From: Closterium sp. Naga37s-1
Lineage: Eukaryota; Streptophyta; Zygnematophyceae; Desmidiales; Closteriaceae
Direction: 5' to 3'
DNA: 64,000 nucleotides
NCBI GenBank assembly: GCA_947471745.1
Contig: CANJKZ010000088.1
Span: 1,362,001-1,426,000, forward strand
The position numbers and the translations under genes were made by a program. The notes below the pieces were generated by a model. The model did no database searches. It saw nothing but the letters and a program-made list of their open reading frames with translations, and was not told the DNA's origin. Every line of letters begins with the position of its first letter. The stretch's first letter is position 1. Below are positions 9,790 through 21,400 of this stretch, one piece after another.

Positions 9790-11020
9790 AGCCTAGCCCG
9801 TGTTCGCGCCCTCCGCGCCCTAGCGCTCTTCGCGCCCTCCGCGCTCTCCGTGCCCTCCGCGCCCTCCGTGCCCTCCGCGCCCTAGATCCCTCCGCGCCCT
9901 AGATCCCTCCGCGACCTAGATCCCTCCGCGCCCTAGATCCCTCCGCGCCCTCCGCGCTCTCGCGCCCTCCGCGCCCTCAGCGCCCTAGCGCCCTCCGCGC
10001 CCTCCGCACCTAGCCTGCTCCTTCGCCAGCGCCCTCGCCCTGGCCCGTCGCCCCAGCCCGCGCCCTAGCCCGTCGCCCCAGCCCGCACCTTGTTCCGTCG
10101 CCCCAGCCTGCGCCCTAGCCCGTCGCCCCAGCCCGCGCCCTGTCCCGTCGCCCCAGCCCGCACCCTAGCATGTCGCCCCAGCCCGCGCCCTGGCCCGTCG
10201 CCCCAGCCCGCGACCTAACCCGTCGCCCCAGCCCGCGCCCTAGCCCGGCGCCCCAGCCCGCGCCCTGGCCCGTCGCCCCAGCCCCGCAGGCAGCGCGCCG
10301 CGCGGGTAGTGCGCCCCGCGGGTAGCGCGCCCCGCAGGCAGCACACCCTGCAGGCAGCGCGCCGCGGAGCGCTTTAGTGCCAGAAAATAAATAAATTAAT
10401 TAAACCCTAAAAAAAAGGGGGGGGTGGGGGGGGGGGGGGGGGGATTAGGATGGGGGCCTGCAACTGTCGCCCGCGTTCCTACTTGTCGGACGACCTGCAC
10501 AGTTGCCTACATCCCGCAGCCGTCAGTACTGGAGCCCCTACTACCGCACGTACTTTCCACTGCCAGTGGCTCTACTAGCGGCAGCCGACAGCCGCACTTA
10601 CGGTCTCTAGCTCCGGTCGTTCCTACCTCCAGCCGGCCCTAGCTCGCCGTTTCTAGCTCCAGCCGTTCTCGCTCCAGCCGTTCTCGCTCCAGCCGTTTCA
10701 GCTCCAGTCGTTCTCGCTCCAGTCGTTTGAGCTCCAGCCGTTCTAGCTCCAGCCGTTCTCGCTCCTCGCTCCTAGCTCAGTTTGCTTCATGCTCCGGCCA
10801 TTCCTCGCCTAGTTTCACCTGGCGCTCCTAGCTCATTTCGCTCCATGCTCTAGCCGTTCCTCGCCTAGTTTCACCTGGCGCTCCTAGCTCAGTTTGCTCC
10901 GTGCTCCAGCAGTTACTCGCCTAGTTTACCTGGCGCTCCTAGTTGTTCTCGTTTTTTACTGCACCCGTCCCTAGCTCCTGTCGCTCCTAGCCTGCCGCTC
11001 CTGCACCCCACTAGCTTTTA
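9790..11020 (+). repeat. Chain of C-rich minisatellites forming the leader of element C
   Basis: At least four consecutive tandem arrays: about 9800-10010 (short CGCCCTCCGCGCCCTAG-type units), 10030-10290 (25-bp unit with CGTCGCCCCAGCC, about ten copies), 10610-10765 (15-bp unit CGCTCCAGCCGTTCT) and 10800-10950 (56-bp unit with CGCCTAGTTTCACC, three copies). A G-run lies at 10418-10443. All are C-rich in the sense direction. A small Gln-rich frame follows (ATG 11023 to 11187, 54 codons) and may be all that is left of gag. Confidence 0.8.
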
Positions 11021-11478
11021 TCATGGAGTCCACTAAGGTTCTCCAGCAGCAGGGACAGCAACAGCGGCCGTTTCAGCAGTGGTGCCCACAACAGCAGTGG
11101 CTTCCGCAGCAGCAGGGGCGCCCTCAGCAGCAGCTCCGCCCTCAACAGCCGTGGCGCCCTCAGCAACCGTGGGGGCCTGGTGGTTAAGGTACGGTAGCGT
11201 TGGCTACAGCAGCGGCCCAGCCAGCTGGGGGGCTCGTCGCAGTGGTCGCGACGTCGGCCCCTGCCAGTACCGGATCCTGACCGGCCCTGGTACTGCACTA
11301 CCTGCTGGTGTCCTGACCACTCTGCACAACGCTGCTACAGCCGCCTTGACGACCTCTACCGTGAGCGTTTTGGGTCTGAGTCGGCTCCCCCGATCTGGCC
11401 CGGTCTGTTTTGTAGTGGTTACCCTGTGTTTGATATGCCTATGGATCTCTTGGTTTACGTGTACCTAGCTTAGGACCT

Positions 11479-11970
11479 TTGCCTGTTGCCAACGTAGGTG
11501 CTTGTGTAGTCACTCGCCCAGCCGTGACGTCTGCTGTTGCGTCGCTCTCCTTCACGCTGGACTCCGGCGCGTCTCAGTGCTTCTTCCGCGACCACACCAC
11601 TGTCACACCTCTTTCGGCTCCAGTCCCAGTTTCCCTGGCTGATCCTACTTCCGGACAAGCAGTTGCTCGCAGCTCGACCACTCTCCCGTGCCCAGCTGTC
11701 CCCTCTAGTTTCCCCAGTGGTCTCTACATCCCCTCGTTCTCTCGGAACTTGGTGGGTGTTGGATACCTTCAGGACCGAGGGATCACAGTCATTATTCCTG
11801 CGCACGGGGCGACTGCGATCTATACGGACTCTTCCACCAGGGCAGTTCTTACCACGCTCACCAAAGAGCCCAACTCAGGTCTCTTCGTCTTGCACACTCC
11901 GCCCCCGCAGGTAGCTGCGTCTGGTCAGGCTGCTTCGTCCCCCCTAGTAGCAGAGTCCGGTCAGGTTACT
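11479..11970 (+). pseudogene. Element C protease region
   Basis: Contains the Copia aspartic protease signature LDSGASQCFF followed by PSFSRNLVGVGYL, the usual protease C-terminal segment. The region is interrupted by element D at 11978. Confidence 0.85.
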
Positions 11971-11977
11971 GTGTCCC

Positions 11978-12117
11978 TATCACAATGTAAAATGTTAACT
12001 ATGGAATGAAGGTACAAACAAGTTATAACGAACCCTAGCAACAGTTCTAGCACAAGACAGAGAATGTACAACACCTAGACTAAAGCTATATAAACTATCT
12101 AGAAATATAGTTTGACA
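11978..12117 (-). repeat. 3' LTR of element D
   Basis: 140 bp, partner of 23172-23311; preceded by GTCCC at 11973-11977. Confidence 0.9.
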
Positions 12118-12127
12118 CACCCCCATA
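12118..12127 (-). other. Polypurine tract of element D
   Basis: Minus strand reads TATGGGGGTG directly before the 3' LTR, identical to element C. Confidence 0.7.
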
Positions 12128-12370
12128 GTCTAGGTGACGGAAGTTTTGTGGAAAGCAACACAAAACTCAGGGTGGGTTTCAAGGACACACAATCTGAGAG
12201 CAAGCAAGGGTCACATGACCAGTCCACAAGAACAAGACAGATCTCAGGGTGGAGCTCAAAGTCACCACACACTCTGAGAGCAAGCAAAGGGCCACAAGGC
12301 CAGTCCACATGCATGTATATAGCAAATATAAGGAGATGCAAGAGTACAAGACAAGTAGGACAAAGCATCT

Positions 12371-13780
12371 CTACGTAAGCAAATGAGGACGAGCCGGTAC
12401 AAGGCCAAGCTGGGTGCAGAAACGCTGGTGGTCACAAGGCGGCAACGCCTTGGTGAAGATATCTGCCGTGTTGGCCTCATAGACCACACGTCGTACGAGT
12501 GCTTGGCCACGCTGCTGCAACTCACGCAGAAAGAAGTAACGAAGCTGGATGTGCTTCGCCTTTCCAACCAATCGGGGCTCCTCACACAACAAGACAGCGG
12601 ACCTGTTGTCGGCGAACAAGACTGGGGGAGAGCGAGGCCGCTCACCAAGGTCGGTGAGAAGAAAAGACAGCCATCGAAGCTCCTGAGCGGCCATGGCCGC
12701 AGCGTACACCTCTGCCTCACAACTGGAACCGGAGACGGACGACGCCCGAGTAGACCGCCACGAAACAGCACCTGTCCCAAGACTTAAGGAGTGCCCTTGT
12801 ATAGACCGACACGTCTCCGCGTCGTCGGCACACGACGAGTCCGAGTAACCTGTAAGTGTAACTGGCTGCTTCCCTCCAAGGGCAAGTCCCATGCCAGATG
12901 TACTCGCCATATAATTCGCCACCCTCTTAGCAGCGTACCAGTGGGACGGTCGGTGTCTCCCATGCGCAACAAAGCGCGCAAGGACGCTAAGAGGGTAAGC
13001 TAGGTATGGGCGAGTGCAGGTCATAAGGTACATGAGACAACCCATCAGCTCAAAATATGGACCACTGGACTCAAATTACTTGTCCGAAGGTGGAGCCGTG
13101 AGCCCATGATCCACAACAAGAGGGGTGAGCTATACCTTGGAGAACGGGAAGCGAAACCGCGTGAGGATCTGCTCGACCATATGTGACTGAGTCAGCGTAA
13201 TGGTGCGAGCTGCCCTGTCCCTGGTGATCTGCAGGCCAAGTTAGTGCTGCAGCTCACCAAGGTCAGTGCAAGTGTGTCTCCTCTGCAGTTCCTCCTTCAC
13301 CGAGGCCAGCGTGCGTCGGTCGGGAGTGGCGAAGACCAGGTCGTCAACGTAGACCAGGACAAAGAACGGGGTCGAGCCACAGCGGACAAACAGGGACGGG
13401 TCGGCAGACGACGGAAAGAAGTCAAGCGCTGCAAGGGTCGAGCAAAGTGTGCCGTGCCACTCACGTGGAGCCTGACGCAGGCCGTAGACTGGTCGACGCA
13501 GCTGCCACTGGGTCCCACGTGGGAAAGAGCCAGTGAAGCCAGGCGGGCAACGCAGCCAGATCTGCTCGTGCAGGCTCCCCTGAAGAAACGCGGTGGAAAA
13601 GTCTAAGGAGTGCAACTCGTAGTCGCACTGTGCTACAATATGCAGCAACACCAGAAGAGTAGTCATCTTCGGGGTGGGAGCGAAGGTCTGAAAGAAGTCT
13701 ACCCCCTCTCGCTGACTGAAGCTTCTCGCCACATAGCGCGCCTTGACCATCGGTGGTGATCCAAGCGGTCGCTTCACCTT
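12371..13780 (-). pseudogene. Element D reverse transcriptase and RNase H region
   Basis: Reverse transcriptase (TFAPTPKMTTLLVLL, LVYVDDLVFATPD near 13337) and RNase H (GYSDSSCADDAETCRS, SCEAEVYAAAMAAQELRWL, AKHIQLRYFFLRELQQRGQ, NTADIFTKALPPCDH) are clear on the minus strand. Fossil with few breaks in this part. Confidence 0.88.
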
Positions 13781-13789
13781 GTAGAGACA

Positions 13790-15315
13790 TCACCCACTGC
13801 CGACGTTTGTCCCAGGTGGTGGGACTGCGTCGATGTAGGTGCCTGTGGACCTATAAGATGCCATCTGTGCCTCCTCATCTGCTATCCAGTACGAGGCCCA
13901 AGGTCCCGAGATCGCCTCAGCGTGATTGCGAGGGATCGGGATATCAAGAGCGTCTGGATCCCCCTCAGGGGCAAGCAGCATGGCGCAGAGATGAGGAACG
14001 GCGGCCGCATGGAAACCAAGCTCGAATTGCCTGTTCTCCAAGACCTCCAGGGGAAAGACAGGGGCACCCCCAAAGGACGGAGAACGAGCAGGGCCACTCA
14101 CCAGGTGAGCGGCGTAGTCAAGACGGTGGGAAGAGGCAAAGCCAGCGACAGTGGTAACAAGTGCAGAGGTGCAGTCGGGTGAGTGACCAACGCGGACAAA
14201 ACACGGGAGACGACAGGACAGAGGCACGGAGGTAGTCGAACAAAAGGTCGTGAATCACAGTGAGGGACGACTCTGGAGGCTGTGGCAGGACATGGGGAGG
14301 TGGAGCGCGTGAGCGGAGAACAAGGTGAAACGGACTGTCTGCACGGTAACGGGACCGACGAGGCTCTGGAGAGACAGCACGACTGAGGGGAGAACGACGA
14401 GTCCACTAGGACGAGGAAAGAGACTGGACGGGGGGAACAAGAGGGGACCGTACGGGACCACAAACCAGGCGTGCAGGTGCTGGGTCGGGCAGGTCGCGCA
14501 GTCGCAGTCGCTGCCGTTCCGCCTCCTCTGGCGTCTGCTGCGACGGTACCTGCCCCTGCTGCTGCTCCTGTGGCTCCTCCTCTGCCCTCTCCTGCTGCGA
14601 CTGCAGCTGCACCCGCTGCTGCGACCGGGACTCCTGCGCTTCTCTCTCCTGCTGCGTCTATAACTGCACCTGCTACTGCGGGCGGAACTCCTGCTCTACC
14701 CTCTCGTGGTGCGGTCGTGACTCCTCCTCTAATCTCTCCTGCCGAGACTGCAACTGCACCCGCTGCTGCACTCGTGACTCCTCCTCTACTCTCTACTGCT
14801 GCGGCTGCTACTGCACCTGCTGTAGCCGTGAGCCCTCCTCTGCTCTCTCCTACTGCTGCTGTGGCTCCTCCTCTATCCTCTCCTACTGCTGCGACTGAGA
14901 CTGCTCTTGCTGCTGCTGTGCCCTCTCAAACCGCTCCCGCTCCTCCCTCTCCAACCGGAAGAGAAACTGCTCACGGGTCAGGAAACGTACAGTGCGCGAT
15001 GTAGGCGCCACAGTGCCAGTGCCTCCAACTCCAGCACCTCCAGAACGAGCACCTCCACCACCGACACCCGCAGGGCCTTCAGCACCTCCCGCAGGAACAC
15101 CCCCAGGCTCTGCAGCAACCGGCCACATAGAAGAACGAGGAGGGAACTGCGGGACAGACGTGAAGCCAGGGGGTGACGCGGGGCGAGGCCGCCGACTCGA
15201 GGTTGCCGTGTCCTCCACGGGAGTGACCTTCACGCCCACAACCCCTGCACCCCAAGAGCCGACACCACCAGCTCCTGCAGCCCCAATACCCTCACTCTCC
15301 GCAACTGCACCTCTC
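13790..15315 (-). pseudogene. Element D pol linker region
   Basis: Minus-strand Gly/Ala-rich segment (about 14990-15090) followed by a Glu/Arg/Gln helix (FRLEREERERFERAQQQQ) and a Pro/Ser/Gln stretch with several short tandem repeats (14470-14910), ending in the LAPEGDPDALDIP segment that precedes the reverse transcriptase. Element E is inserted at its upstream end. Confidence 0.75.
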
Positions 15316-15443
15316 TGTCAGAATGTTTTAGTGCTTACATTTGTGTAGGCTATAGTGGAGTAGCCCATAAGGGGTACAACCCAATTAGTGTACGTACTTG
15401 TACCCAACTCTTTCATAGTTCATTCTCGTTCGTTATTTTAACA
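15316..15443 (+). repeat. Left LTR of element E
   Basis: 128 bp matching 20002-20129; followed by TGCTTTCATAG rather than a recognisable primer site. Confidence 0.85.
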
Positions 15444-15469
15444 TGCTTTCATAGCAGGTCCTTCATTAG

Positions 15470-16110
15470 GTACTGCGTCTGGGGGTGCTGCGTCTGGGGG
15501 TGCGGAGCCTGGGGGTGCTGAGTCTGAGGGTGCTGGATTTGGGGGTGCTGAGCCTGGGGGTGCGGAGCCTAAGGGTGCTGAGCCTGCGGGTGTGGAGCCT
15601 GGGGGTGCTGAGCCTGAGGGTGTGGATCCCGGGGGTGCTGAGTCTGAGGGTGCGGAGTCTGGGGGTGCTGAGCCGAGGGGTACTGCTTCTTCTGGAGGTC
15701 CTGCGGGTGCTTCGCCACGACTGTCTCCCCGGCCGGAGCCTCTCTCCCCGCAGCAGCTGCGCGAGTGGTTTGCTCAGCGCACCCGCCTTCAGAGTGGAGC
15801 TGCCGGAGCTGGAGACTCTACCGCTGGAGACACTGGAGCTGGAGGTGCTGGAGTTACTGCTGGAGCTGGTGGTGCCGGAGGTGCTGCAGCTGCTGGTCCT
15901 GGAGGTGCTCGTACCAGGGGTACTGGAGCTGCCGGGACTCGTGGTGTTGGAGGAACTGGAGCTGGAGACCATACGGAGCCTAAAGCTGCTGGGGCTGGAG
16001 GAGCTGGAGCTGTTGGCGCTGGAGCTGGAGGCACAGGCGCAGGAGTAGCTGGAGTTGTTGACCCTGGAGCTGGAAGTGCTGGAGGCACTGTGCGGCCGCG
16101 ACCGTACTTC
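15470..16110 (+). repeat. First copy of an internal duplication in element E (Gly/Ala linker)
   Basis: A stretch of GGGGGTGCTGAGCCTG-type repeats and the following Gly/Ala/Val-rich segment matches 17822-18470 at roughly 90% or more by eye, in the same orientation about 2.35 kb apart. It encodes the linker that normally lies once, after integrase. Confidence 0.85.
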
Positions 16111-16362
16111 GTTCCCCTGCTTCAGCAGGTTCTTGGTGTCCCCTCTTCTACTGGCCTTACTCCTCCCTTACTGTGACCACCGCCTGACCAGTCGCAGCCA
16201 CCGTTACAGCCAGCCTCCCCACTGCCTGCTCGTTCTCCTTACACTGAGCAGACCAGCGGTCTTACAGAGCGTCGTGAGCCTGCGTCTCGTCCTGCCTCCC
16301 CTGTTCGCACTGGTCGTCGCGTTCTTCGTCCGCGTCCTCCTCCTGTCCCCGGCATAAACGCT

Positions 16363-16760
16363 ATGGCACTTCGCCCTTCCTCTGTTCCACTGCGTATTCC
16401 TCTACTACCTCCTCCTGAGTCCTCTCTTCCTGAAGTCCCTGACTCTGAGTCTGACCGCGCTCGTGCTGCCAGTCCCACTGTCTCTCGTCTCGTCGCCACT
16501 GTTGTCGCTGACCCTTCTTTTGAGTCCACTGCTGCGTTTGCCCTCGTTGCTGAGCTGGTTGACTTTGCTGCTACCTGTCGTCTAGACTACGCCACTGCTC
16601 TTCTTGCTGAGTCTGAGTCTGCCAGTCCTCCGTCCGTCGGGGGTGAGTGTGCTTTTGGCATGGACGTCCTTGAGGATAGGCTGGAGGCCTTTGAGTGTCT
16701 TGCAGCTGCTGTACCTCGTTTTGCTTCTATGCTGCTTGCCCCTGAGGGAGACCCAGATGC
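16363..16760 (+). pseudogene. Element E linker end fused to the pre-integrase segment
   Basis: A Pro/Ser/Ala-rich frame typical of the distal linker (ECAFGMDVLEDRLEAFE, MLLAPEGDPDAPDSP) runs directly into bases encoding the pre-integrase zinc segment. In a normal Copia element the former lies downstream of the latter by more than a kilobase. Confidence 0.7.
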
Positions 16761-16769
16761 ACCAGACTC

Positions 16770-17591
16770 TCCTGTGGCACCACCGACTTGGTCACCCCTC
16801 TCTGCCTCGGCTTCGTGGCATGCACTTCCGCCTCCTTGTCTCTGGTCTTCCCAGGTCTCTGCCTCCCCTCCCGCCGTCGCCTGCCCCGCCCTGCCTTTCT
16901 TGCGTCGAGGGGCGGCAGCGCGCATCCTCACTCCTCCTCGTTTCCCCCGACAACTGCTCCCTTGCAGACTCTCCACATGGACGTGTGGGGGCCATCCCGC
17001 GTCAATGGACAGGGCCGCGAGCGCTACTTTTTGCTGGTTGTTGACGACTACACGCGCTACATCACGGTCTTCCCCTTGCGCAGCAAGGGTGAGATCCCTG
17101 ATGTCTTGATCACTTGGATTCGTGCAGTCGGTCTCCAGCTTCGCGAGCGGTTCCGCCAGGACCTTCCTGTCCTGCGTCTGCACTCTGACAGAGGTGGTGA
17201 GTTCTCCTCCGACTTATTGCGGGACTTTTGTCGTGGGGAGGGCATTCTCCAGTCGTTCACGCTTTCGGACTCCCCTCAGCAAAATGGGATTGCTGAGCGT
17301 CGTATTGGCTTAGTCATGGAGGTCGCTCGAACCTCCATGATCCATGCGGCTGCTCCCCATTTTCTGTGGCCGTTTGCGGTCCGGTACGCTGCGCATCAGC
17401 TCATCATCTTGCCTCGTGTCTCCTTGCCGGAGACCTCGCCGACACTGCGTTGGACGGGGGAGGTTGGCGATGCGTCGGTGTTCCGGGTCTGGGGTTCTCG
17501 TGCCTTTGTTCGCGATACGTCCGCGGACAAGCTCTCCTCCCGCGCTATTCCCTGCGTCTTCTTTAGCTTTTCCCCTGACGCGCCTGGCTGA
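16770..17591 (+). pseudogene. Element E integrase region
   Basis: Carries the pre-integrase segment, then the integrase core with LHMDVWGPSRVNGQGRERYF, LHSDRGGEFSSDLL and SPQQNGIAERRIGLVMEV, the DDE residues being visible, and the C-terminal RAIPCVFFSFSPDAPG. One of the better-preserved integrases in the nest. Fossil. Confidence 0.88.
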
Positions 17592-17821
17592 CAGTTTTAC
17601 CACCCCACCTCGCGCCATGTCATCCCCTCTCAAGACGTCGCGTTTGACGAGTCGGTTCTTTTTTACCGTCTCTTCCCCTACCGCTCTGCCCCTACCCCAC
17701 CCCCGCCGCTCTTCCTTGCTCCAGGTCCCCCTCCGGTAGACCCCCTCCCGCCCCAGGGTCCTGCTCCCTCAGGTGTCTCTCAGGTATACCCTCTCCCTGG
17801 TACTGCGCCTGTTGAGGTAGC

Positions 17822-18470
17822 TGTCGGTTCAGGTGCTGCGTCTGGGGGTGCGGAGCCTGGGGGTGCTGAGTCTGAGGGTGCCGGGTTTGGGGGTGCTGAG
17901 CCTGGAGGTGCGGAGCCTGAGGGTGCTGAGCCTGCGGGTGTGGAGCCTGGGGGTGCTGAGCCTGAGGGTGTGGAGCCCGGGGGTGCTGAGTCTGAGGGTG
18001 CGGAGTCTGGGGGTGCTGAGCCGAGGGGTACTGCTGCTTTTGGAGGTCCTGCGGGTGCTTCGCCACGACTGTCTCCCCGGCCGGAGCCTCTCTCCCCACA
18101 GCAGCTGCGCGAGTGGTTTGCTCAGCGCACCTGCCTTCAGAGTGGAGCTCCCGGAGTCGGAGACTCTGCCGCTGGAGACACTAGAGCTGGAGGTGCTGGA
18201 GTTACTGCTGGAGCTGGTGGTACCGGAGGTGCTGCAGCTGCTGGTCCTAGAGGTGCTCGTACCAGGGGTACTGGAGCTGCCGGGACTGGTGGTGTTCGGG
18301 GGGTTGGAGCTGGAGACCCTACGGAGCCTGGAGCTGTTGGGGCTGCAGGAGCTGGAGCTGTTGGCGCTGGAGCTGGAGGCATTGGCACTGGAGGAGCTGG
18401 AGCTGTTGACCCTGGATCTGGAGGTGCTGGAGACACTGTGCTGCCGCGACCGTACTTCGCTCCCCTGCTT
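17822..18470 (+). repeat. Second copy of the internal duplication in element E
   Basis: Partner of 15470-16110, here in the expected place between integrase and reverse transcriptase. Confidence 0.85.
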
Positions 18471-18480
18471 CAGCAGGTTC

Positions 18481-19770
18481 TCCCCCACCCCGAAGATGAC
18501 TATTCTTCGGGTGTTGCTGCACGTCACTACTCAGCGTGACTACGAGTTGCATTCTCTGGACTTCAGTACATTTTTCTTGCAGGGCAGCCTGCACGAGGAG
18601 ATCTGGCTGCGCCGCCCACCTGGCTTCACTGGGTCGTTTCCTGCAGGTACCCAGTGGAGCCTGCGGCGGCCAGTCTACGGACTGCGCCAGGCGTCTCGCG
18701 AGTGGCACGACACACTGAGGACTACACTTGCGGCTCTGGGGTTTACTCCTTTTACTGCTGACCCGTCGCTGTTTCTGCCGACGTTCTACGTCCTCGTCTA
18801 CGTCGACGACCTCGTCTTTGCCACTGCTGACACTGAGGCACTGACCCTTGTGAAGTTGGAGCTGCAGAAGAGACACATCTGCACTGACCTGGGTGAACTG
18901 CGCAGCTATCTTGGCTTGCAGATCACCTGGGACAGAGCACGGCGCACCATCACCCTGACTCAGTCACACATGGTGCACCAGGTCCTTCAGCGCTTCGACT
19001 TCCAGTTCTCCTCGCCACAGCCCACTCCTCTGTCTACCAGCCACTCGCTCTCAGCTCCATCTTCGGACGAGTCCGTAGAGCCGAGTGGTCCGTACCCAGA
19101 GCTTGTGGGTTGCCTCATGTACCTGATGACGTGCACATGACCTGACCTCTCGTACCCTCTCAGCTTCCTGGCTCGCTACGTGGCTCCCGGTAGGCACCGA
19201 AAGGTGCACTGGGATGCTGTGAAAAGGGTACTGCGTTACTTGTGCAGTACATTAGGCATGGGGCTTGTGCTTGGAGGACGGGGTCTAGTTGTCCTCACTG
19301 GTCACGCAGACACTTCTTGGGTTGACGACTCAGTTACGCAGCGGTCGTCACAGGGTTACACCTTCAACCTCGGTTTCGGCTCTGTTTCCTGGCGGTCTAC
19401 CCGCTCGTCTTCAGTTCTCAGCTCCAGTTGTGACGCTGAGATCTACGCAGGGGCCATGGCTGCACAGGAGCTACGCTGGCTCACCTACCTGCTGACTGAC
19501 TTGGGAGAGCAGCCTCGTTCGCCTCCAGTTCTGTACGTAGACAACAAGGCCATGATTGCCTTGTGTCAGGATCACAGAACGAAGCACATCACTCTGCGAT
19601 ACTTCCTTGCTCGAAAGTTGCAGCAGCGTGGCCAGCTTCGTCTTGCGTACGTGGCCACTAGGGCCAACACTGCTGATATATTCACCAAGACACTGCAGTC
19701 TGGTGATCATCAGCGTTTCTCTACTGTGCTATGCCTTGTGCCTACTTTGTCTCACTCGCTCACTACGTGA
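18481..19770 (+). pseudogene. Element E reverse transcriptase (partial) and RNase H region
   Basis: Begins at the internal SPTPKMTILRVLLHV segment, so the N-terminal part of the reverse transcriptase is not represented. It includes LVYVDDLVFATAD near 18795 and LGLQITWDRARRTITLTQ. RNase H follows (SCDAEIYAGAMAAQELRWL, TKHITLRYFLARKLQQRGQ). Fossil. Confidence 0.88.
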
Positions 19771-20001
19771 CTTTGCTTGTACTGTGATCTATAGATATAC
19801 ATGCATGCTTACACTTGCTAGGCTATGATCACTGTATTGTTTTTTTTTAATATATATAAAACTCTACATGTGAACTGGCCTTGTGGCCATTTGCTTGTGC
19901 TCGGACTGTGTGGTGACTTTGTGATCCACTCTGAGTTTGCTTTGTTTTTTTTTTACTGGTTTTGTGACCACTTGTTTTCCCCCACTTTGCCTATGGAGGT
20001 G

Positions 20002-20129
20002 TGTCAGAATGTTTTAGTGCTTACATTTGTGTAGGCTATAGTGGGGTTGCCCATAAGGGGTACAACCCAATTAGGGTTAGTACTTGTACCCAACTCTTTC
20101 ATAGTTCATTCTCGTTCGTTATTCTGACA
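20002..20129 (+). repeat. Right LTR of element E
   Basis: 128 bp, ends TTCTGACA. Preceded by CCTATGGAGGTG, the position of the polypurine tract. Confidence 0.88.
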
Positions 20130-21400
20130 CTCCCGCACACCCAGACACGACAGGGACTGGACGTTGCGGGGGGGGGGGGGGGGGGGGGCGACTGCGGTTT
20201 GACGTGCGACACACCTGACGGGGCAGGACGCGAAGGGGGAGGGGCTACCGGGGCGACTGGGGGTGCTCAAGGGTGAGGAACAGCGGGGGGGGAAAGACCT
20301 CAGTACCTCGGTGGGGGCGACTCCTGTAGTAACTGACAGACTCGTCAAACATAGCATCATGAGAAGCGAAGAACTGGTAGGTGACCGGGTCGTAGAACAC
20401 CCAGCCGGAGGCGTCCAAAGGGAAGCCAAGAAAGACGCAGGCACGAGTGCGCGGAGACAACTTGTTCGCGACAAGGGCGCGAACGTGAGACAGAGAACCC
20501 CAGACACGGAAGTCAGCTACTACGCCCGAAGAACTTGTCCAAAGGGAGGCCGGCGTCTTTCTGGACGATCCCCCGACCCTGACAGAACGTCTGTAAGCGA
20601 GTGGAAGAAAACTCACCACCATGGTCCGAGTGTAGGCAAAGCCCACACAGGCCCTAGGCACCACCCCACGCTAGTAGCCACGGCTCGAGGACGGTAGGCA
20701 CGTTGGCCTTCCGTCGCAAGGGGAAAACCGTGGTGTAGCGGGAGTAGTCGTCCACCACAATCAGGAAGTAGCGCTCCTGACGTGGGCCAAGGACCGAGGA
20801 GGGGCCCCAGACGTCCAAGTGCAGGGTCTGGAAGGGAGCCGTGGTGGGGGGGAACGAGGAGGAGTGAGGGGCAGCGCGCTGCCGACCCTCGACACAAGGA
20901 GTGCACGGCGGCACAGGCGAGCGGGGAAGCGGTGCAAGCGACTCTGGGAGACTTGAGACCAGACGGCAACGTGTCATCCTGCTAAGACGTGGGAACGACG
21001 GGTGACCTAGACGGTGGTGCCAGAGGACCGACGGGTGGGTGAGTGACCGACAGTCGCACGACACAGCAGCTACCTGACCTGACCTAACCTGACCTGGCCC
21101 AGTGTGGTGGGACCTAGTGTGTAGTGAGTACAGACCAGAGCCCGGCTCTCTGTGGAAAGTGGCCAGAGGCGCCCCAGTGGCACCGACTGTGCAGGAGGCA
21201 ACAGGCTCGTCCAGTGGGAAAGTAATGACTACACTTAGGTCGTGGAGGTGACTGACACCCACTAGTTTCCTGGAGAACGAGGGGGTGTAATGACCTGTGA
21301 GAAACCCAGAGGGAGCCGCTGGACACGGGAGAGTGGTGGTGCTGTGGGCAACTACAGGTCCCACGCTGGGGTCAGCCAAGGCAATACTGACTGGGGTGCG
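20130..21400 (-). pseudogene. Element D protease to integrase region
   Basis: On the minus strand: protease C-terminal segment (PSFSRKLVGVSHL), pre-integrase zinc segment (LWHHRLGHPSFPRLSRM), integrase start (LHLDVWGPSSVLG, YFLIVVDDYSRY) and the integrase C-terminal segment (RACVFLGFPLDASGWVFY). The integrase core is only partly represented. Fossil. Confidence 0.85.
20170..20188. repeat. Poly-G run
   Basis: About 19 consecutive G just right of element E, within the linker of element D; it reads as a Pro run on D's sense strand. Length may be unreliable. Confidence 0.8.

Larger units (their letters stand above)
15316..20129 (+). mobile_element. Element E: rearranged Ty1/Copia copy inserted in element D
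   Basis: Plus-strand element with 128-bp LTRs at 15316-15443 and 20002-20129 (TGTCAGAATG at one end, ACA at the other), differing at about 7 of 128 positions (5.5%). Flanks are CTCTC and CTCCC, a target duplication with one mismatch. The interior is abnormal. No TGGTAT primer site, leader, gag or protease follows the left LTR; instead the order is linker, integrase, linker again, part of the reverse transcriptase, RNase H. It therefore looks like a recombinant or template-switch product, with several breaks as well. It is the innermost layer of the nest. Confidence 0.85.
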
